A DNA stretch of 64,000 bases. Source: Limnoperna fortunei (taxonomy: Eukaryota > Mollusca > Bivalvia > Mytilida > Modiolidae). Location: positions 76,153,865 through 76,217,864 of the forward strand of contig OX104118.1 in the NCBI GenBank assembly GCA_944474755.1, in the 5' to 3' direction. The position numbers and the translations under genes were made by a program. Positions within the stretch are counted from its first letter, which is position 1. The number at the start of each line of letters is the position of its first letter. Below, piece after piece: positions 12,301 through 22,518 of this stretch. The notes under the pieces were generated by a model that was not told the origin of the DNA, did no database searches, and saw only the letters and a list, made by a program, of their open reading frames with translations.

Positions 12301-12565
12301 TAGACAACCTGAAGTAAGCCAAGGATATGACAATGGTATCTATGCAACTCCAAACACACCACCACCATCATACTCCAAATCATATGCTGGTAAACTTCCA
12401 CCAAAATATATAGTAAACGACGAGAAACCACCACTGTACGAAGAGATCAATGTTAAAGGATTCATAAAGAAAGGTATGGATAATCCCATCTATGACTCAT
12501 CAGACGAGCTTGAAATTGGCGAAATAAGACTTAAAATCCAAATGGAGAAGGGAGCAGAAGCTTGA
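268..12565 (+). CDS. Gene 1: EGF-WAP-VWC-HYR type I membrane protein with PPxY tail (5' partial)
   Basis: Predicted cell-surface protein of unknown function; its start lies left of the window. Exons: 268-372, 743-847, 1488-1589, 2681-3013, 3770-4048, 4463-4783, 5964-6179, 8054-8269, 10306-10563, 10933-11175, 11685-11753 and 12210-12565. Every internal exon is a multiple of three and all junctions are phase 1, so exons can be duplicated or skipped without a frameshift. Domain order is three EGF-like repeats, a WAP four-disulfide core fused to a VWC domain, three further VWC domains (the last exon in two near-identical copies), two HYR-type domains, a short Thr/Pro/Asp stalk, one membrane span, and a basic tail with PPSY, PPKY, PPLY and NPIY motifs. 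VWC and WAP domains usually bind growth factors or proteases, and PPxY motifs bind WW domains. The actual ligand and role are unknown. I do not recognise an orthologue. Confidence 0.82.
743..847 (+). CDS. Gene 1 exon: EGF-like domain 2
   Basis: A 105-base phase 1-1 exon (acceptor ...tattttag, donor gtaaga) encoding a complete six-cysteine EGF-like repeat. It begins CNPPC and ends with C-I-C-P-A-K-F-T-G-K-Q-C. No calcium-binding consensus is evident. Confidence 0.8.
1488..1589 (+). CDS. Gene 1 exon: EGF-like domain 3
   Basis: A 102-base phase 1-1 exon (acceptor tttacag, donor gtataa) encoding CEPACQNGGTC and then C-R-C-P-P-G-F-A-G-K-A-C, a complete non-calcium-binding EGF repeat. Confidence 0.8.
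1720..1945 (-). repeat. SINE copy (family A), reverse orientation, in gene 1 intron
   Basis: Reads as the reverse complement of the element at 24607-24859. The shared tail is recognisable on + as tgtttaacgctactttcagc and the stretch around ggaggaggacccggagg. It shows no target duplication by eye. Confidence 0.65.
2198..2436. repeat. Large palindrome, arms of about 107 bases
   Basis: The segment 2198-2304 is almost perfectly inverted at 2330-2436, with a spacer of about 25 bases containing ccacttacagatatcgg. A few mismatches lie near the apex. The sequence just outside also pairs weakly (gtggtgtagct near 2187 against agctacgccac near 2512), as if a longer inverted repeat had been interrupted. 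It lies in the intron before the WAP exon. Confidence 0.85.
2681..3013 (+). CDS. Gene 1 exon: WAP domain followed by VWC domain
   Basis: A 333-base phase 1-1 exon after a ttctcttcag acceptor. The first half has the eight-cysteine WAP pattern, including DNDC, KKCCPNAC and GGNVC. WAP domains are four-disulfide cores, commonly protease inhibitors or antimicrobial. The second half is a VWC domain starting CTYNG and ending MCCPVC. Finding both in one exon suggests an old fusion within the family; gene 4 has a decayed version at 32680-32970. Confidence 0.82.
3770..4048 (+). CDS. Gene 1 exon: Thr/Pro linker plus VWC domain 2
   Basis: A 279-base phase 1-1 exon. A short TTPIPTTPIPP-type linker, likely O-glycosylated, leads into a VWC domain starting CTENG with CETCIC in the middle and a CCPTC end. 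Confidence 0.8.
4463..4783 (+). CDS. Gene 1 exon: long mucin-like Thr/Pro linker plus VWC domain 3
   Basis: A 321-base phase 1-1 exon. About 45 residues are nearly all Thr, Pro and Gln in PTT/TTQ/PPTT repeats, a mucin-like spacer. A VWC domain follows, with CQENN at its start, CEFCEC inside and CCPMC at its end. The low-complexity part also opens a long antisense reading frame, which I regard as a shadow. Confidence 0.8.
5964..6179 (+). CDS. Gene 1 exon: VWC domain 4, copy A
   Basis: A 216-base phase 1-1 exon: a short Pro/Ala linker, then a VWC domain (CTYNG start, CEQCTC centre, CCPVC end). The donor gttatt is weak. The exon lies in the left copy of a 1.9-kb tandem duplication. It differs from copy B at two bases, both amino-acid changing: the first codon (Gly here, Val in B) and a Glu (Ala in B) in the last third. 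Confidence 0.8.
6398..6492 (+). CDS. Possible alternative last exon of gene 1 (copy A), secreted isoform
   Basis: A good acceptor (pyrimidine-rich tract ending taaacag) opens in the correct phase onto Gly-Val-Gln-Val-Gln and a TGA at 6412-6414. An AATAAA signal follows at 6487-6492. Used instead of the HYR and membrane exons, it would end the protein after the VWC array as a soluble form. This is inference from splice and poly(A) signals only. Confidence 0.4.
6725..6983. repeat. Two SINE fragments in the spacer between the duplicated segments
   Basis: A degenerate forward family A copy lies at about 6725-6885 (tttaattgacaaag, then catgatatagct). A reverse 3' fragment at about 6894-6983 has gtgtttaacgccactttcag and gaggaagccggag. 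Confidence 0.6.
8054..8269 (+). CDS. Gene 1 exon: VWC domain 4, copy B
   Basis: Near-identical duplicate of the exon at 5964-6179, with the same phases, so including both gives a protein with five VWC domains. Acceptor ttgtag, donor gttatt. If the duplication is an assembly artefact from a second haplotype, only one of the two is real. Confidence 0.75.
8488..8582 (+). CDS. Possible alternative last exon of gene 1 (copy B)
   Basis: Same signals as at 6398-6492: taaacag acceptor, in-phase GVQVQ, TGA at 8502-8504 and AATAAA at 8577-8582. Both copies of the duplication keep the short frame and the poly(A) signal. Confidence 0.38.
8796..8916 (-). repeat. Family B repeat, partial
   Basis: Reverse complement of the head of the element at 36127-36653; shared blocks include ggccccgtgcgggatcc and agaccgcagtcgcgctagc. 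It begins exactly at the right edge of the duplication. Confidence 0.75.
9380..9450 (+). repeat. SINE family A, 3' fragment
   Basis: Contains gacgccatgatatagctgac and ttgctgaaagtggtgttaaa, the conserved 3' part of the family A element, followed by an A-rich tail. Confidence 0.6.
9498..9625 (+). repeat. Family D dispersed repeat
   Basis: The block starting ctacagtaatggaagcgg and including gtggtttaactcgcca recurs near 23612 and 27596 on + and near 21920 and 38177 on -. Short open frames over it are not genes. Confidence 0.55.
10306..10563 (+). CDS. Gene 1 exon: HYR-like domain 1
   Basis: A 258-base phase 1-1 exon (acceptor tgcag, donor gtaaga). It starts near QCPTESIVV and ends CHFTVHVYG, the frame of a hyalin-repeat-type immunoglobulin-like fold (CP..I at the start, C.F.V.V at the end). 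The centre is divergent, with an added CNC pair. Confidence 0.65.
10933..11175 (+). CDS. Gene 1 exon: HYR domain 2
   Basis: A 243-base phase 1-1 exon with a clearer HYR pattern: CPSNI at the start, a Trp-x-x-Pro-x-Ala-x-Asp-Asn stretch, then VVSYVAKD and CMFVVAI. HYR modules mediate adhesion in several extracellular proteins. Confidence 0.78.
11685..11753 (+). CDS. Gene 1 exon: juxtamembrane stalk
   Basis: A 69-base phase 1-1 exon rich in Thr, Pro and Asp, between a ttag acceptor and a gtaagt donor. Genes 2, 3 and 4 have equivalents at 19460-19507, 28182-28232 and 38663-38719, always just before the membrane exon. Confidence 0.75.
12210..12565 (+). CDS. Gene 1 last exon: membrane span and triple-PPxY tail
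   Basis: The exon opens in phase 1 onto about 23 hydrophobic residues (VIIGVFAALIVLCLAIILG), then the basic stop-transfer CYRRMKKR. The tail carries PPSY (12362-12373), PPKY (12398-12409), PPLY (12428-12439) and the NPxY-type motif NPIY (12482-12493), and stops at TGA 12563-12565. PPxY is the class I WW-domain ligand, for example of NEDD4-type ubiquitin ligases. NPxY can bind PTB domains or endocytic adaptors. Confidence 0.85.
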
Positions 12566-13879
12566 ATATCATAAGAATATATTACCTGGATTGTATCAAA
12601 CATCGACCTTTTGTACAGTTTACTTTTTTTATATTTTAATTCGAGTTTGAACGAATTTATGTTTCTATAGTTAAATGTTAAAATGTAGATAATTGCGCCT
12701 AGACAGTTTTGTTACTTCATAATATCTTTCAAATTAATCGCTTTTGACAAATATTCACTATCCATGGGCGCAATGCGTGTGATCAGTTTAAGTATTTGCA
12801 TACCCAGCGCCATGCTTTTCAAGTGTCAGTTTTGATGCCTTCATATATTATGCATGTAAATTAAGGATGGTTTGAAGACGCATCAAATTGCTTTCACACT
12901 TAACGTTCATCAAGTATAGAGATTTTTTAAAAACACGTAAGGTTGGAGAACACATGCCATCGTTATATAGACTTATTCCTAAATAAAGCGACGTTGAACA
13001 TATTGAAAAATATTGTACTCTGAAAAATCATTTGTATACCTGAATCTGATTGTGATATACCTAAGGTAAACAAGGAAAAGGTATTAACTTTGTTTCAATG
13101 ATATAAAGATTCCTTTGAAATAAATGTATATTTCTGTGCATTACAATTGTTGTGTAATGAATAAATAGTAAAAAGACTTCAACAAATGTCTATTTCTATT
13201 ATATACATTGACTTTGTACATGATAGCAATATTCATGCTATCACACTAAATATAAAAACAATATGTTTTTTGTTTTGTTGTTTGTTTTTTTTACTTTTGA
13301 ATTACTTTCTGCATAAATTTGAAGTAAAATCATTTTTTTTAGTTGTACATAGGATGTAGTAAACAACTGCAACTATTATTTCAGATTTTTTCTACACAGG
13401 GTTGCTGTAAATTGTACTTGATGTTCGTTTCTACATATATTGACTATATATCCAGTTTTTTTATATGTGATGTTGTAAATTTGATTCTATTACTCACGTT
13501 TTAAGCATTGCTGCTGTATAGAACTGCAAAATGGACATCCTTACCTTAAGTGCTATAAAAATGCACGTTGAAAATGTTTTTATGTTAAATAACAAAAGAT
13601 CTATAGTGGAATTTATATCTTTACAATTTAACACATAAAACACGAGATTTCAGTAACTAGTTTCAGATATATTTTAAACTTGTTGTTAATAAGCAACTTA
13701 TTATTTTTATATGTTTTTGTTAAGTTTAAACTGTTAAGAGAAAGATGACAGCTGGTTTGTCTAGAAATTAACATTGTTACTGAGTGATGGTAACTGGTTT
13801 GTCTAGAAATTGAAATTGTTATAAATTGTTGCTGTATGCATTATATTTTGTTATGTTTATATATTTACAACATATAGTT

Positions 13880-13885
13880 AATAAA
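13880..13885 (+). promoter_or_regulatory. Poly(A) signal candidate, gene 1
   Basis: AATAAA at the end of a T-rich trailer. Earlier AATAAA matches near 12980 and 13160 could also serve, so the 3' UTR length is uncertain. Confidence 0.35.
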
Positions 13886-15088
13886 ATATTAAAATGCACG
13901 TTTTATTTCATAACTGTCAAACTTAGTACACAGATACACATAACGACTTATTGAGACGCGTACAGAGAATGTGTGATCTATAGATCTACATACAACACAA
14001 CAGCAGCGAAAGGATGACAACAGACTATATACAGGTAATGGCTAAACCTCTTATCTAAATTGTTCATGATGAAATACCTGAAAGTGCAATTGCCAAAAAT
14101 GATTGAGGCGAGCTTCAGGGCCAGAACAGGTTAACAAACAATAAATCAACGGCTAAAGGGATATACCAACGAGAACAAATTATTTGACTGCCAGAGGAAA
14201 AGTATGGAGCATTTTGTGGGGACAGAATTTTGCAGCTAATGCAATGAACCTATTCTATGTCGAAATTTACAAAACGTGGTCTTTATCGTGCAAGGAGCGG
14301 GGCACTCGCCAAACGGTAATGAGTATGTATCTACCTTTTTAACTAATAATAGAAGGAAACAAAATTTTAAATTAGATGCAACACAATATAATATAAAGTA
14401 AAATTAAGGTAGGGATAGATACTTTATTTGTTTTGTTTAATTGGGGTAAACACCACTTTAAGGACTTTTTAAAGTTATATCATGGCGTTATGTTTTTATT
14501 GGTGGAGGACAACAAAGTGTTTGGTGAAAACCGCCCTTCAGCTTGCAAACTTCTTGTTACTGCAACAAACTCTGCATGCAGTTAAGGCTCAAAACCATAT
14601 GCATTTAAATATGCATATTAAACGTAATGTGTAGATATAAAGCATTGTGGTGATAATATATACTTTCACTTCATTTGACAGATTTAAAATGAACGTTGAC
14701 ATAAATTATGAACACCGAACCCGACATAATTTTTCTATTAATATCGACAGAAACAGTGATTCCTTTGGTGCTGTTTTTTGTATATAATTACGCTGTCCGC
14801 TTAGGCACATTTTGAGGTTTATATGTTTTTTAACTGTTTTTCTGCTTTAAAATTTGCAACGACAATTGATTAGAATTATAAGGATTAAACAATGTTCTTT
14901 TAGGAAATTATCAATGTTTAACGAACATTTCATAAAATCCTTAAGACTTTATTTAGTTTGTGAGTGAGTCGCCGAAGTTTACACATTGATAATTTAAAAA
15001 AAAACTGTTTACATTTCATCTGAAAGCTTTGCTCGCTTGTTATGACGCGAGTGTTAGTTATGCTATTTCAACTGATCTGTGCAGTTTT

Positions 15089-15230
15089 TCAGCTTTCCCA
15101 TTGGCCACTGTTATTCATCAGATCCATGTAGTGACCCTGGTTACTAAGACTTCAGCAATGACAATTGTAACCAAACAGGTCCTTTATAAATACGTGCGAA
15201 TACGGACTGTCTGTTATCGTAACTGAATAG
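15089..15230 (+). pseudogene. Possible decayed cysteine-rich exon
   Basis: After a tttttcag acceptor one frame reads a cysteine-rich stretch (GHCYSSDPCSDPGY, stop, DFSNDNCNQTG), then further stops. The spacing resembles the cysteine modules of this family but the frame is broken. Likely a relic of another paralogue or of an older upstream exon of gene 2. Confidence 0.25.
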
Positions 15231-15585
15231 TTTTTTTCTGCTTACTTTACTTCTAACGCTGATCGTGTTTATTTATAGAATCCGTAAAGCTACAGCATCT
15301 TCATTCACTGATATCAACGGATATTGACAAAGATTGCTAGTTTTCTTACCGAAGGTCAGGGGTTTTCTCCGGGTACTCCGGCTTCCTCCCCAGTAAAAAC
15401 TGGGTGCCATAATATAGCGGAAAATTCTTAAAAGGGCATTAAACATTATGTAAACACACAAACACTTTACAGATACCTATATCTAATGCTCTGTTACTCC
15501 ATCTGTATTAACTATATCCCGCCAACGCTGGCCAATTTAATTTTTAACTAGTGTAAGTCATGATAATTCCTGAAATACTGTTACC

Positions 15586-15680
<95 letters not shown>
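15586..15680. repeat. Tetranucleotide microsatellite (CAAT)n
   Basis: About 24 uninterrupted copies of a CAAT unit. Short runs of the same unit end the family B elements near 18030, 27120 and 36640, so this may be the tail of a lost copy. Confidence 0.9.
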
Positions 15681-15684
<4 letters not shown>

Positions 15685-16538
15685 TAAGCTGGTTGAGCAA
15701 TAATTCCTTAATTTCAGTTTAGAAGTTAGTTTAATGTTTCTTATTTAAAATATGTTGATGTACAGCCGAAAGCTCATTGAAATTCAATAAAAAAATGTCA
15801 CATTCGGATAAAAATATTACATAAGCCAAATGATATAGAAAAAATAGTCTAATGTAAACATTAAAAAAGGAAAACTATTGGCTCCTCATTCAACAAGGCA
15901 TCCAATGCATACAATTCTATCAAAATCGCAAAAATATTAACCTAAGTGGCGAAAAAAGAAATCTGGCATTTTGATCCCTAAAGTCGCAAAAAACCCTGTA
16001 CATTGTAAGAGAAGAACGTTGACTCATTCAGACAGCCCACAAACAATGAATTCCATGACAAATTAACCCACCAAAATCTGATAACAATAAAATATTTATC
16101 TAAAGACACATCATCGAAAGCTCATTAAATTTGCAATTCAATTTATAAAAATCTGATAAGAAATAAAAATTCAAATACAAAAGAAATATTGAAAAATCGG
16201 TCACTAAAGCTTTGATTTTGATGCAAAAACGGAAAGATCGAGTTAAATCAATACTATTAACATGCCTTGTTTTATTATTGCAAAAAAAAAAGAATAACTA
16301 AAAAACCGCATGAACAATTTTCGGTTTTGACGTACAATCAAAAATAGTTTTTATTTAATCTTTGAAGTGATACTGTGTACAGTGATATAGTCGTTACTCC
16401 TATCAGTAATGTGACTGGTGTAATGTATATACTCTTATCAGCAAACTTTATTAACGACGTTGTAATGTTAAATATTTTATATCTTTAAGCAGACATTTTA
16501 ACGTCTTGGGTTGGAATCGATGATTTACACCAATTAAC

Positions 16539-19500
16539 ATGTACAGGGAATTGCTAATAACAGTATGTCTTACTTCATTGTGTACTGGGTATGTTTATTT
16601 GTTTATTTTATTTTGACAGACTTTTAAGTAAATTTGGTTTGATCTATTTGTTTCCATTCACATGATTTGTGTCAACGATATCAACGACACAATGAAACCC
16701 GTATATTGTTCACTCTCATGAAACAAAATTGTGTAATAATCGCTCGTCTTTTCTTATATGTAGTGCTTGTGACTATATATTTAGTACTTTTGAGTTTATA
16801 CATGTTGCTGTGGGCTTCAAATATGGCGCCTATTCATATGTTATAATGTAGTGCTGTTGTGGTGCTTATGTCTATAGAACAGAACAGAACAGAATTTTAT
16901 ATTGGTCTAAAATCCAAATACAGGATTGTTACACCATAAATAAAAAATATGTCTACTAGTGATTTAGACACATGCCTCATTATCATATATAACAAAAAGA
17001 TAGGGCTTAGCGTGCCTATTAATATTAGGTATATATGTTCTCGCGACAAAAACAGGCGTTAAGTGCAAGGCTGTAACAGAAACTGGTAGGAAGTGTAGGT
17101 GACATGATTTATCGTATGTTTAGTAAAGATATGTTTGATTTTGCATAAATGATACTGGTAGAGTTTGAAGAACCAGATCGCCAAGGGGTGTAATACGGAT
17201 ATCGTATCACACCCACTCCAGGGCAGGTATGGATTTTCTATACATTTTCCATGGAGATCATAACGAACATAATGATGTTCTGACGACTAAAGATTCTGTC
17301 AAAGTGACAACTAAATAAATTCCATACATTAAACAATTAAAATACAAGGAAAATTTTATCTTCTTATAAAAACAAACTAACTATAGAAGCAAGAACTGAA
17401 CACCGAACACCACATTATACGGTAAACGATAATTCATATATCTTACTGCGCTACCAACATCTCTACAGTAAACATATAACTTATTACGGTACAAGCAACT
17501 CTGTTAACAGTAAACATGTTAATTAATGTGCTAATAGCATTTTTCTACTTCCAGTTCAGAGATGTATGACAGATAACTACTTAACTTCAAGTATATGGTA
17601 CACAATGCATTGGATAATGGTTCTTAATTCTAATGAGGACCTGGGACCGTACTGGGACGGTTCCTAGTACTCGACCGACAGAGCAGAACTGCGCGTCCCC
17701 GGGTGGCGGATAGGGGGGGACCCTCTCGTTGTGGGGTTGTCAGGTCATAATACGGAAAGCCTTGCCGTGGACCATAGTGGATAACGTGTTTGGAGAGTGC
17801 CACTCTCCTTGCACGAGAACGATCACTTTTGTAGATTTCGATTTTGTAGCCGCTACAAAAGGCTAAATTCTCCGACCTTACCCAATACTCCGTAGTTTTC
17901 CAGTGGAGTCAAAATTTTGTTCCCTGTGTCCCTACCCACACCATTTTCTATTTATGTATTGTTTGTTAACTTGCTCCCGTCCAGAATATAGCTGAAATAC
18001 TGCTCGCTGGACATAGCAAACATCCAATCAATCAATAGATCTAATGAGGACGTTCAATTTTACACAGATGGAACATCAAAATGTAAAACTTTTTACTGTT
18101 CAGACAAAATGGAAATATATTTTGTTTCAAGAGTAAATGCTGACAGTCGCAATGAGCCCACATAGTGACAGATAAAAACATCTGTTATATGTCGGTAGGG
18201 AAAGGATCCATTTAATGTTGTATATTTTCAGTGTAAGTGCTGCCAGCTGCAGCAATGACAAGTCTGACCCCCATCGCTGTGACAAGGTTATAGATGATGG
18301 TTTGAAATGTTTTATATACAATATTCCAAGTAGACGGAATTGCAGGTATACATATAAAATAAACTTATTTTCATTTCATAATAAAATACTTCGGACATTT
18401 ATATTATTTAATAATTATCGAAAAAACCATGAAATTTCCTCAGTAACAATTCAATCAGTAATTTTCTCTAAACGTTAAACTTGAATACGTTAAAATCATT
18501 ACAGCGAATGGAACTTTATTTGAAATTAAGATTGTGCTTGGTTCGTTGAATGCTTTTTAACGTTATTTTTAACGTTTTTCAGCTATATCGAAGAGTCCGG
18601 GTTTATCTGGGGAGGAGACGGAGTATTTGGAGAAATACTTCGATATTGGGTTAGAAAACTGGCAAACCTTCTCAATTAAAATTGAAGTCGAGTACACCCT
18701 GCTTGCAGTAGGACTTAAACCCGCAACCTCATTGTTGACAGACCACGTAAATAGTAGAAGACTAGCTACCTTTACCACTCAGCTACCGAGGCAACTAAAA
18801 TTAGAATATACACCTTATCTACAATTATTATTAGGTATACGTTTGTTTGTTTTAGCAACAATGCGACTTGTATTGTAAAACATAAAGTGTGTTATCAGAT
18901 GGAACGTGTATGTACACCGCAATGTTGTGAAAACTGGGGTTCAGACGAAAACGGTCTATGTTCTGTAGATTTAAGTATGTATATACCACAATTTTGTTAC
19001 CTGAATTTGTGCATGTTTAACAATACACAAAACAGATAAAAAAAAGTTCTCTAGCGTGTTCATTAAAATCTTAACAAGAAGCTGTTTTCCTGTTTAAACA
19101 AATGAATCTTGTTTTTATTGCCTTTGTCTAAAGAAATGTCTTGCTGAAGGTCTAGACTAAACAAAACAATATTGTGTACAACAATATATATTGTTGGTTG
19201 GTTGAATGGGGTTTATCGCCACGTGTAAGCTATATTGTGACGTTTAGTTTTTATTAAGAGAAGCAGCTGAAGTAGCTGTAGACAACCTTTCTTTTGGTAA
19301 ATAATCTGACCATCCATGTCAATGTGATATGGAGTAAAATACACGAGTCCGCACCAGGCCACCGTGTCAAACACACCAATGTAGTTTGTGTTATTATTTT
19401 GCTAATACAAGCTTTTAAAAATGTAAGAGGACTGTTACGAGATCAACTTTATTTTATAGGTTCCCCATTTGCCAATGTGAAGAAATCCGACATATCTACT

Positions 19501-20370
19501 ATTGTTAGTAAGTAGAAAATATGTCCAAATCGGGCATCTATTTTTCATTTTAAAATGTTGCATCATTAATTGACTGCTTATCTTCCCCTTACGATAGAGT
19601 TCTTACATTGTAAGGGTTCACTCGACTTGTCCTGCGATGTGGGTTCAGTTACAGATTTACGTGAGTTCTGTAGGTCTCTGACAATGTTGTTTTCAGGATA
19701 TAACTTGTTAGCGTAATACAACCAGTTAATTATTTGTTCTGTGCGCTATTTTAAAATGTGTATATTAATTTTTTTAATTTTGGAAATAAGGGTTTAACTT
19801 CTGAGTAAATATTATAACGGTCATAAACACAAAAAAGGCAGAAAAACTAAAATGAAGTGTCACCATGACCATGGCAACTCATTAAAGGATACATGATTAA
19901 TATTAGCAGGCTGCATACTGGAAAAATTAAAAAAAAACTATTTTAGTTCGTCTAAGATTATACTTATTGATAAACAAACTGTGTTTATTTTTGTAGGTGG
20001 ACTTATTGTTGGAATCTTATTTATTATATTGTTAGTGATGACGTTTGCTATGTTCCGGATATGCAGGGCGCGCTCGAAACTCAGGAGACGATTAAATCGG
20101 TCGCCTGGACAGAACTATGTATCATCTGTATTTACCGTATATAACAATGAACCGCCTCCTTATGAAGTTGTCATTAGTACAAAACCCCCGGAATATACTC
20201 CACGTGACGAGCCACCTTCCTATGATGAACAAGAACAATCTATGTGTTGTGAAACTGTTTCAGTAAATATGTCTACAAACTCCCCAAATTTGCAGGCTGA
20301 AAACACGGTGATGACTTCGTCACCAGGTTACATAGAAATTTCTGGTAGAGCGGAGGGATCTATCTGTTGA
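16539..20370 (+). CDS. Gene 2: small EMI-like single-pass membrane protein with PPxY tail
   Basis: Exons: 16539-16588 (signal peptide MYRELLITVCLTSLCTG), 18232-18345, 18856-18974, 19460-19507 and 19997-20370. Phases match (2,2,1,1) and the spliced length of 705 bases gives 234 aa. The ectodomain is one cysteine module over two exons. It starts SCSNDKSDPHRC and ends CTPQCCENW...GLC, a CC-x-x-W-x-x-D-x-x-G-x-C ending like that of EMI modules in multiple-EGF receptors; that assignment is tentative. A 16-residue stalk, one membrane span and an Arg-rich stop-transfer follow. The tail has PPPY, PPEY and PPSY. The start was chosen because it is the only upstream ATG I found that joins a signal peptide to a phase-2 gtatgt donor. 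AATAAA lies at 20422-20427. Role unknown; the tail suggests WW-domain partners. Confidence 0.75.
17636..18038 (+). repeat. Family B repeat with ATCA tail, in gene 2 intron 1
   Basis: About 400 bases sharing blocks with 27118-27487 (opposite orientation) and, more distantly, 36127-36653: ggggttgtcaggtcataata, cactctccttgcacga and gaatatagctgaaata. It ends in atccaatcaatcaata. A simple-repeat 3' tail suits a LINE-mobilised SINE. Confidence 0.7.
18543..18800 (-). repeat. SINE family A copy in gene 2 intron 2
   Basis: Nearly full-length reverse copy; on the + strand it shows cttaaacccgcaacctcatt, the reverse of the tRNA-like B box, and cagaccacgtaaatag. The open frame across it is a shadow. Confidence 0.65.
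19195..19290 (-). repeat. SINE family A fragment
   Basis: Contains ttggttgaatggggtttatc and a later gtttttatt block, a degenerate 3' part of the family A element in reverse. Confidence 0.4.
19997..20370 (+). CDS. Gene 2 last exon: membrane span and triple-PPxY tail
   Basis: The exon opens in phase 1 onto GLIVGILFIILLVMTFAMF and then CRARSKLRRR. The tail has PPPY (20152-20163), PPEY (20185-20196) and PPSY (20212-20223), spaced 7 and 5 residues apart. The stop is TGA 20368-20370. Confidence 0.85.
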
Positions 20371-22518
20371 AGTCACAATTGTTTAAACCTTTTAATAACA
20401 AAAAATCTTTAATAACAGAAAAATAAATAATTTATTTTGTTATCTGTGATGAACATGTTTTGTGTCTTAATTACGTCACTAAACGACCCGTGTAGAAATT
20501 AAACTTGAATATTATACATGGCCAAAATACAGCCTGTCTGATGTGCCATTTTTTCCATTTGACCACGGCATGCTATACATCTCTTCATCTTGCTTCTGTT
20601 CTGTTTATAAAACTTCCAATATCAAGGTACTTTCTTAAAGTATCACCGCAAAAGGTAAAAGATTGTCCAAATATTGCTGTCATAACTCACAAATTTTATT
20701 TCCAAATTCACCCGAAATCATTTGATTTCACAAGCTTTAGGCATGTTAATTTTAACATCGTAATTTTTTTCTGTCGCTTATACACCGGTTTTGACTTTGT
20801 TTACTGGACATTGAATGTTTACTGCACATCGATAAGTTCACCTTTTGGAACAGAAACAAGTAAACTTCAGGTGCACCTGAGAATAGTTACTGTTTCCAGT
20901 GTGGTTTATTGTGGTATTGTTTGTACTCGATAGCTTTTATATTTGGGTAATGTATAGGACTGTCAATATTGATTTACGAATATCTGGTACCTAATACTCT
21001 GACATGGCCAGAGGCGGATTAATTCACATGTTCGGAGGCTAATTTATTTTACACAAAACGTCTGATATTGTGACATTTTGCTTTTCACTATTGGGTTTTC
21101 TTAAAGGGTTTGGGTATTTTGTAAAATATTTGTCTTTGTAAATTTAAACGATTTTGACTTGTATTATATTTTTATTGTCTTAAATCACTTAAAACACTAT
21201 ACATTCATTCATTTGATACCATAAGTTGGTTGTTGGTTGAATATGATTTATCGCCACTTTTACCAATTTTTGAGCTATTTAATGACATAATGGAGGAAGC
21301 AGGTGCAAATTTCGATCGACGCTCGGAAGAAAAATTTTCAACATTTGTTAATTCGGAAAGTAAAAACCTTGACTGCAGTTAAGATTGATCAGAGACCAAC
21401 TACTTGAACCACTCGGACACCAACGCCACTGACACCTTTGGACTGTGAACTAACGTGGTATTGGTGAAAATTTGAAGGCCCCATAAAGAAATCAATATTA
21501 ATCTAAGTTATCTAAACAAGATGGTAGCCGCGACTTATAAGTAACAGTCTTCAAATGTGGAATGGCCACGGAAGACAATTAATTAGTACTTTAACATATT
21601 TTTATATAGTGATTTTGCCTATTGTGAACACAAATTTACAGGCTTCTTTCTAAAATAACTGGAATTATGAAACCACGCAAATATACGACCTATTAGACAA
21701 TTCATACACCTTCTGCAAATAGCAGTGGTTTATAAATTCGTTTACCATGATAGGTTCAACTTTAAATATAAGCGTCACGTAAGAATTTGTGTACGGAAAG
21801 AATGCTAGTTGGAGACTAAATTTTGACGCAAAGCCGTTTTGTGAATAGTAATTCATATACATATTTGCTATCCAATTTCTAAAAATAGAAATTTAAAATT
21901 AATCTTTCAACTGCGCCTAATTAATAATGAAGATAATAACAAAATACCAAACACGGGAAACTGTCAAAAGTTAATCCAAAAAGTCCAAGAAACCGGCAAA
22001 CTCCAGAAACTGCAACCAAAATTATAGTAACTACAGCAATGATCCTGACTTGGTACAGACATTTCAAAAGAAATGGTTGGTTTAGCCAGGTTTTATGGCA
22101 TGCTAAACCACTTGAATTCATTTCTGAAGTATAGGGATTAGTAAAAGGGTATTATACACCACTAATCAGTAATAGGTGTTTCTAAGGTTGGGTTTCATAA
22201 ACCACTAGTATTAAAACAGTACACTGAATTCAAAATTAGGGAAATCTATCTGCAACCATATCTTCAAAAGAGAATATTTGTTCAACAAGGAAGTGGTATA
22301 TATAGTAAAATTTATAAGTCGCTGATGCGTCGTTTTTTCTTGTAATCTTGGTTTAAAAGTTTAATGGGTTTCAAAAAAATAAGTATGGTTTGTAATACTG
22401 ATGTTATTAGGATCTCTTGTAGGTAATCCAAGTAAAAGGGGAAGTTCATCACCAAATATACATATATATCCGGAAAATGCTTAATTCGCCACCAAAAAGT
22501 AACGTGAATAAAAATATA
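20371..22518. other. Region between genes 2 and 3
   Basis: Holds the gene 2 trailer, a degenerate reverse SINE (about 21228-21440) and a family D repeat (about 21920-22130, -). A 142-codon open frame at 20505-20933 shows no domain, no splice context and AT-rich composition, so I do not call it a gene. Confidence 0.5.
20422..20427 (+). promoter_or_regulatory. Poly(A) signal, gene 2
   Basis: AATAAA 52 bases after the stop codon of gene 2. Confidence 0.55.

Larger units (their letters stand above)
12566..16538. other. Region between genes 1 and 2
   Basis: Holds the probable 3' UTR of gene 1 (to about 13900), a family B fragment (about 14105-14300, -), a reverse SINE copy (about 14434-14590), a decayed cysteine-rich exon (15089-15230), a forward SINE copy (about 15325-15472) and a long (CAAT)n run (15586-15680). 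I see nothing else coding. Confidence 0.6.

Noticed and set aside
20505..20933. A 142-codon open frame after gene 2
   Set aside because: No domain, signal peptide or splice support; it lies in the AT-rich trailer and composition looks noncoding.
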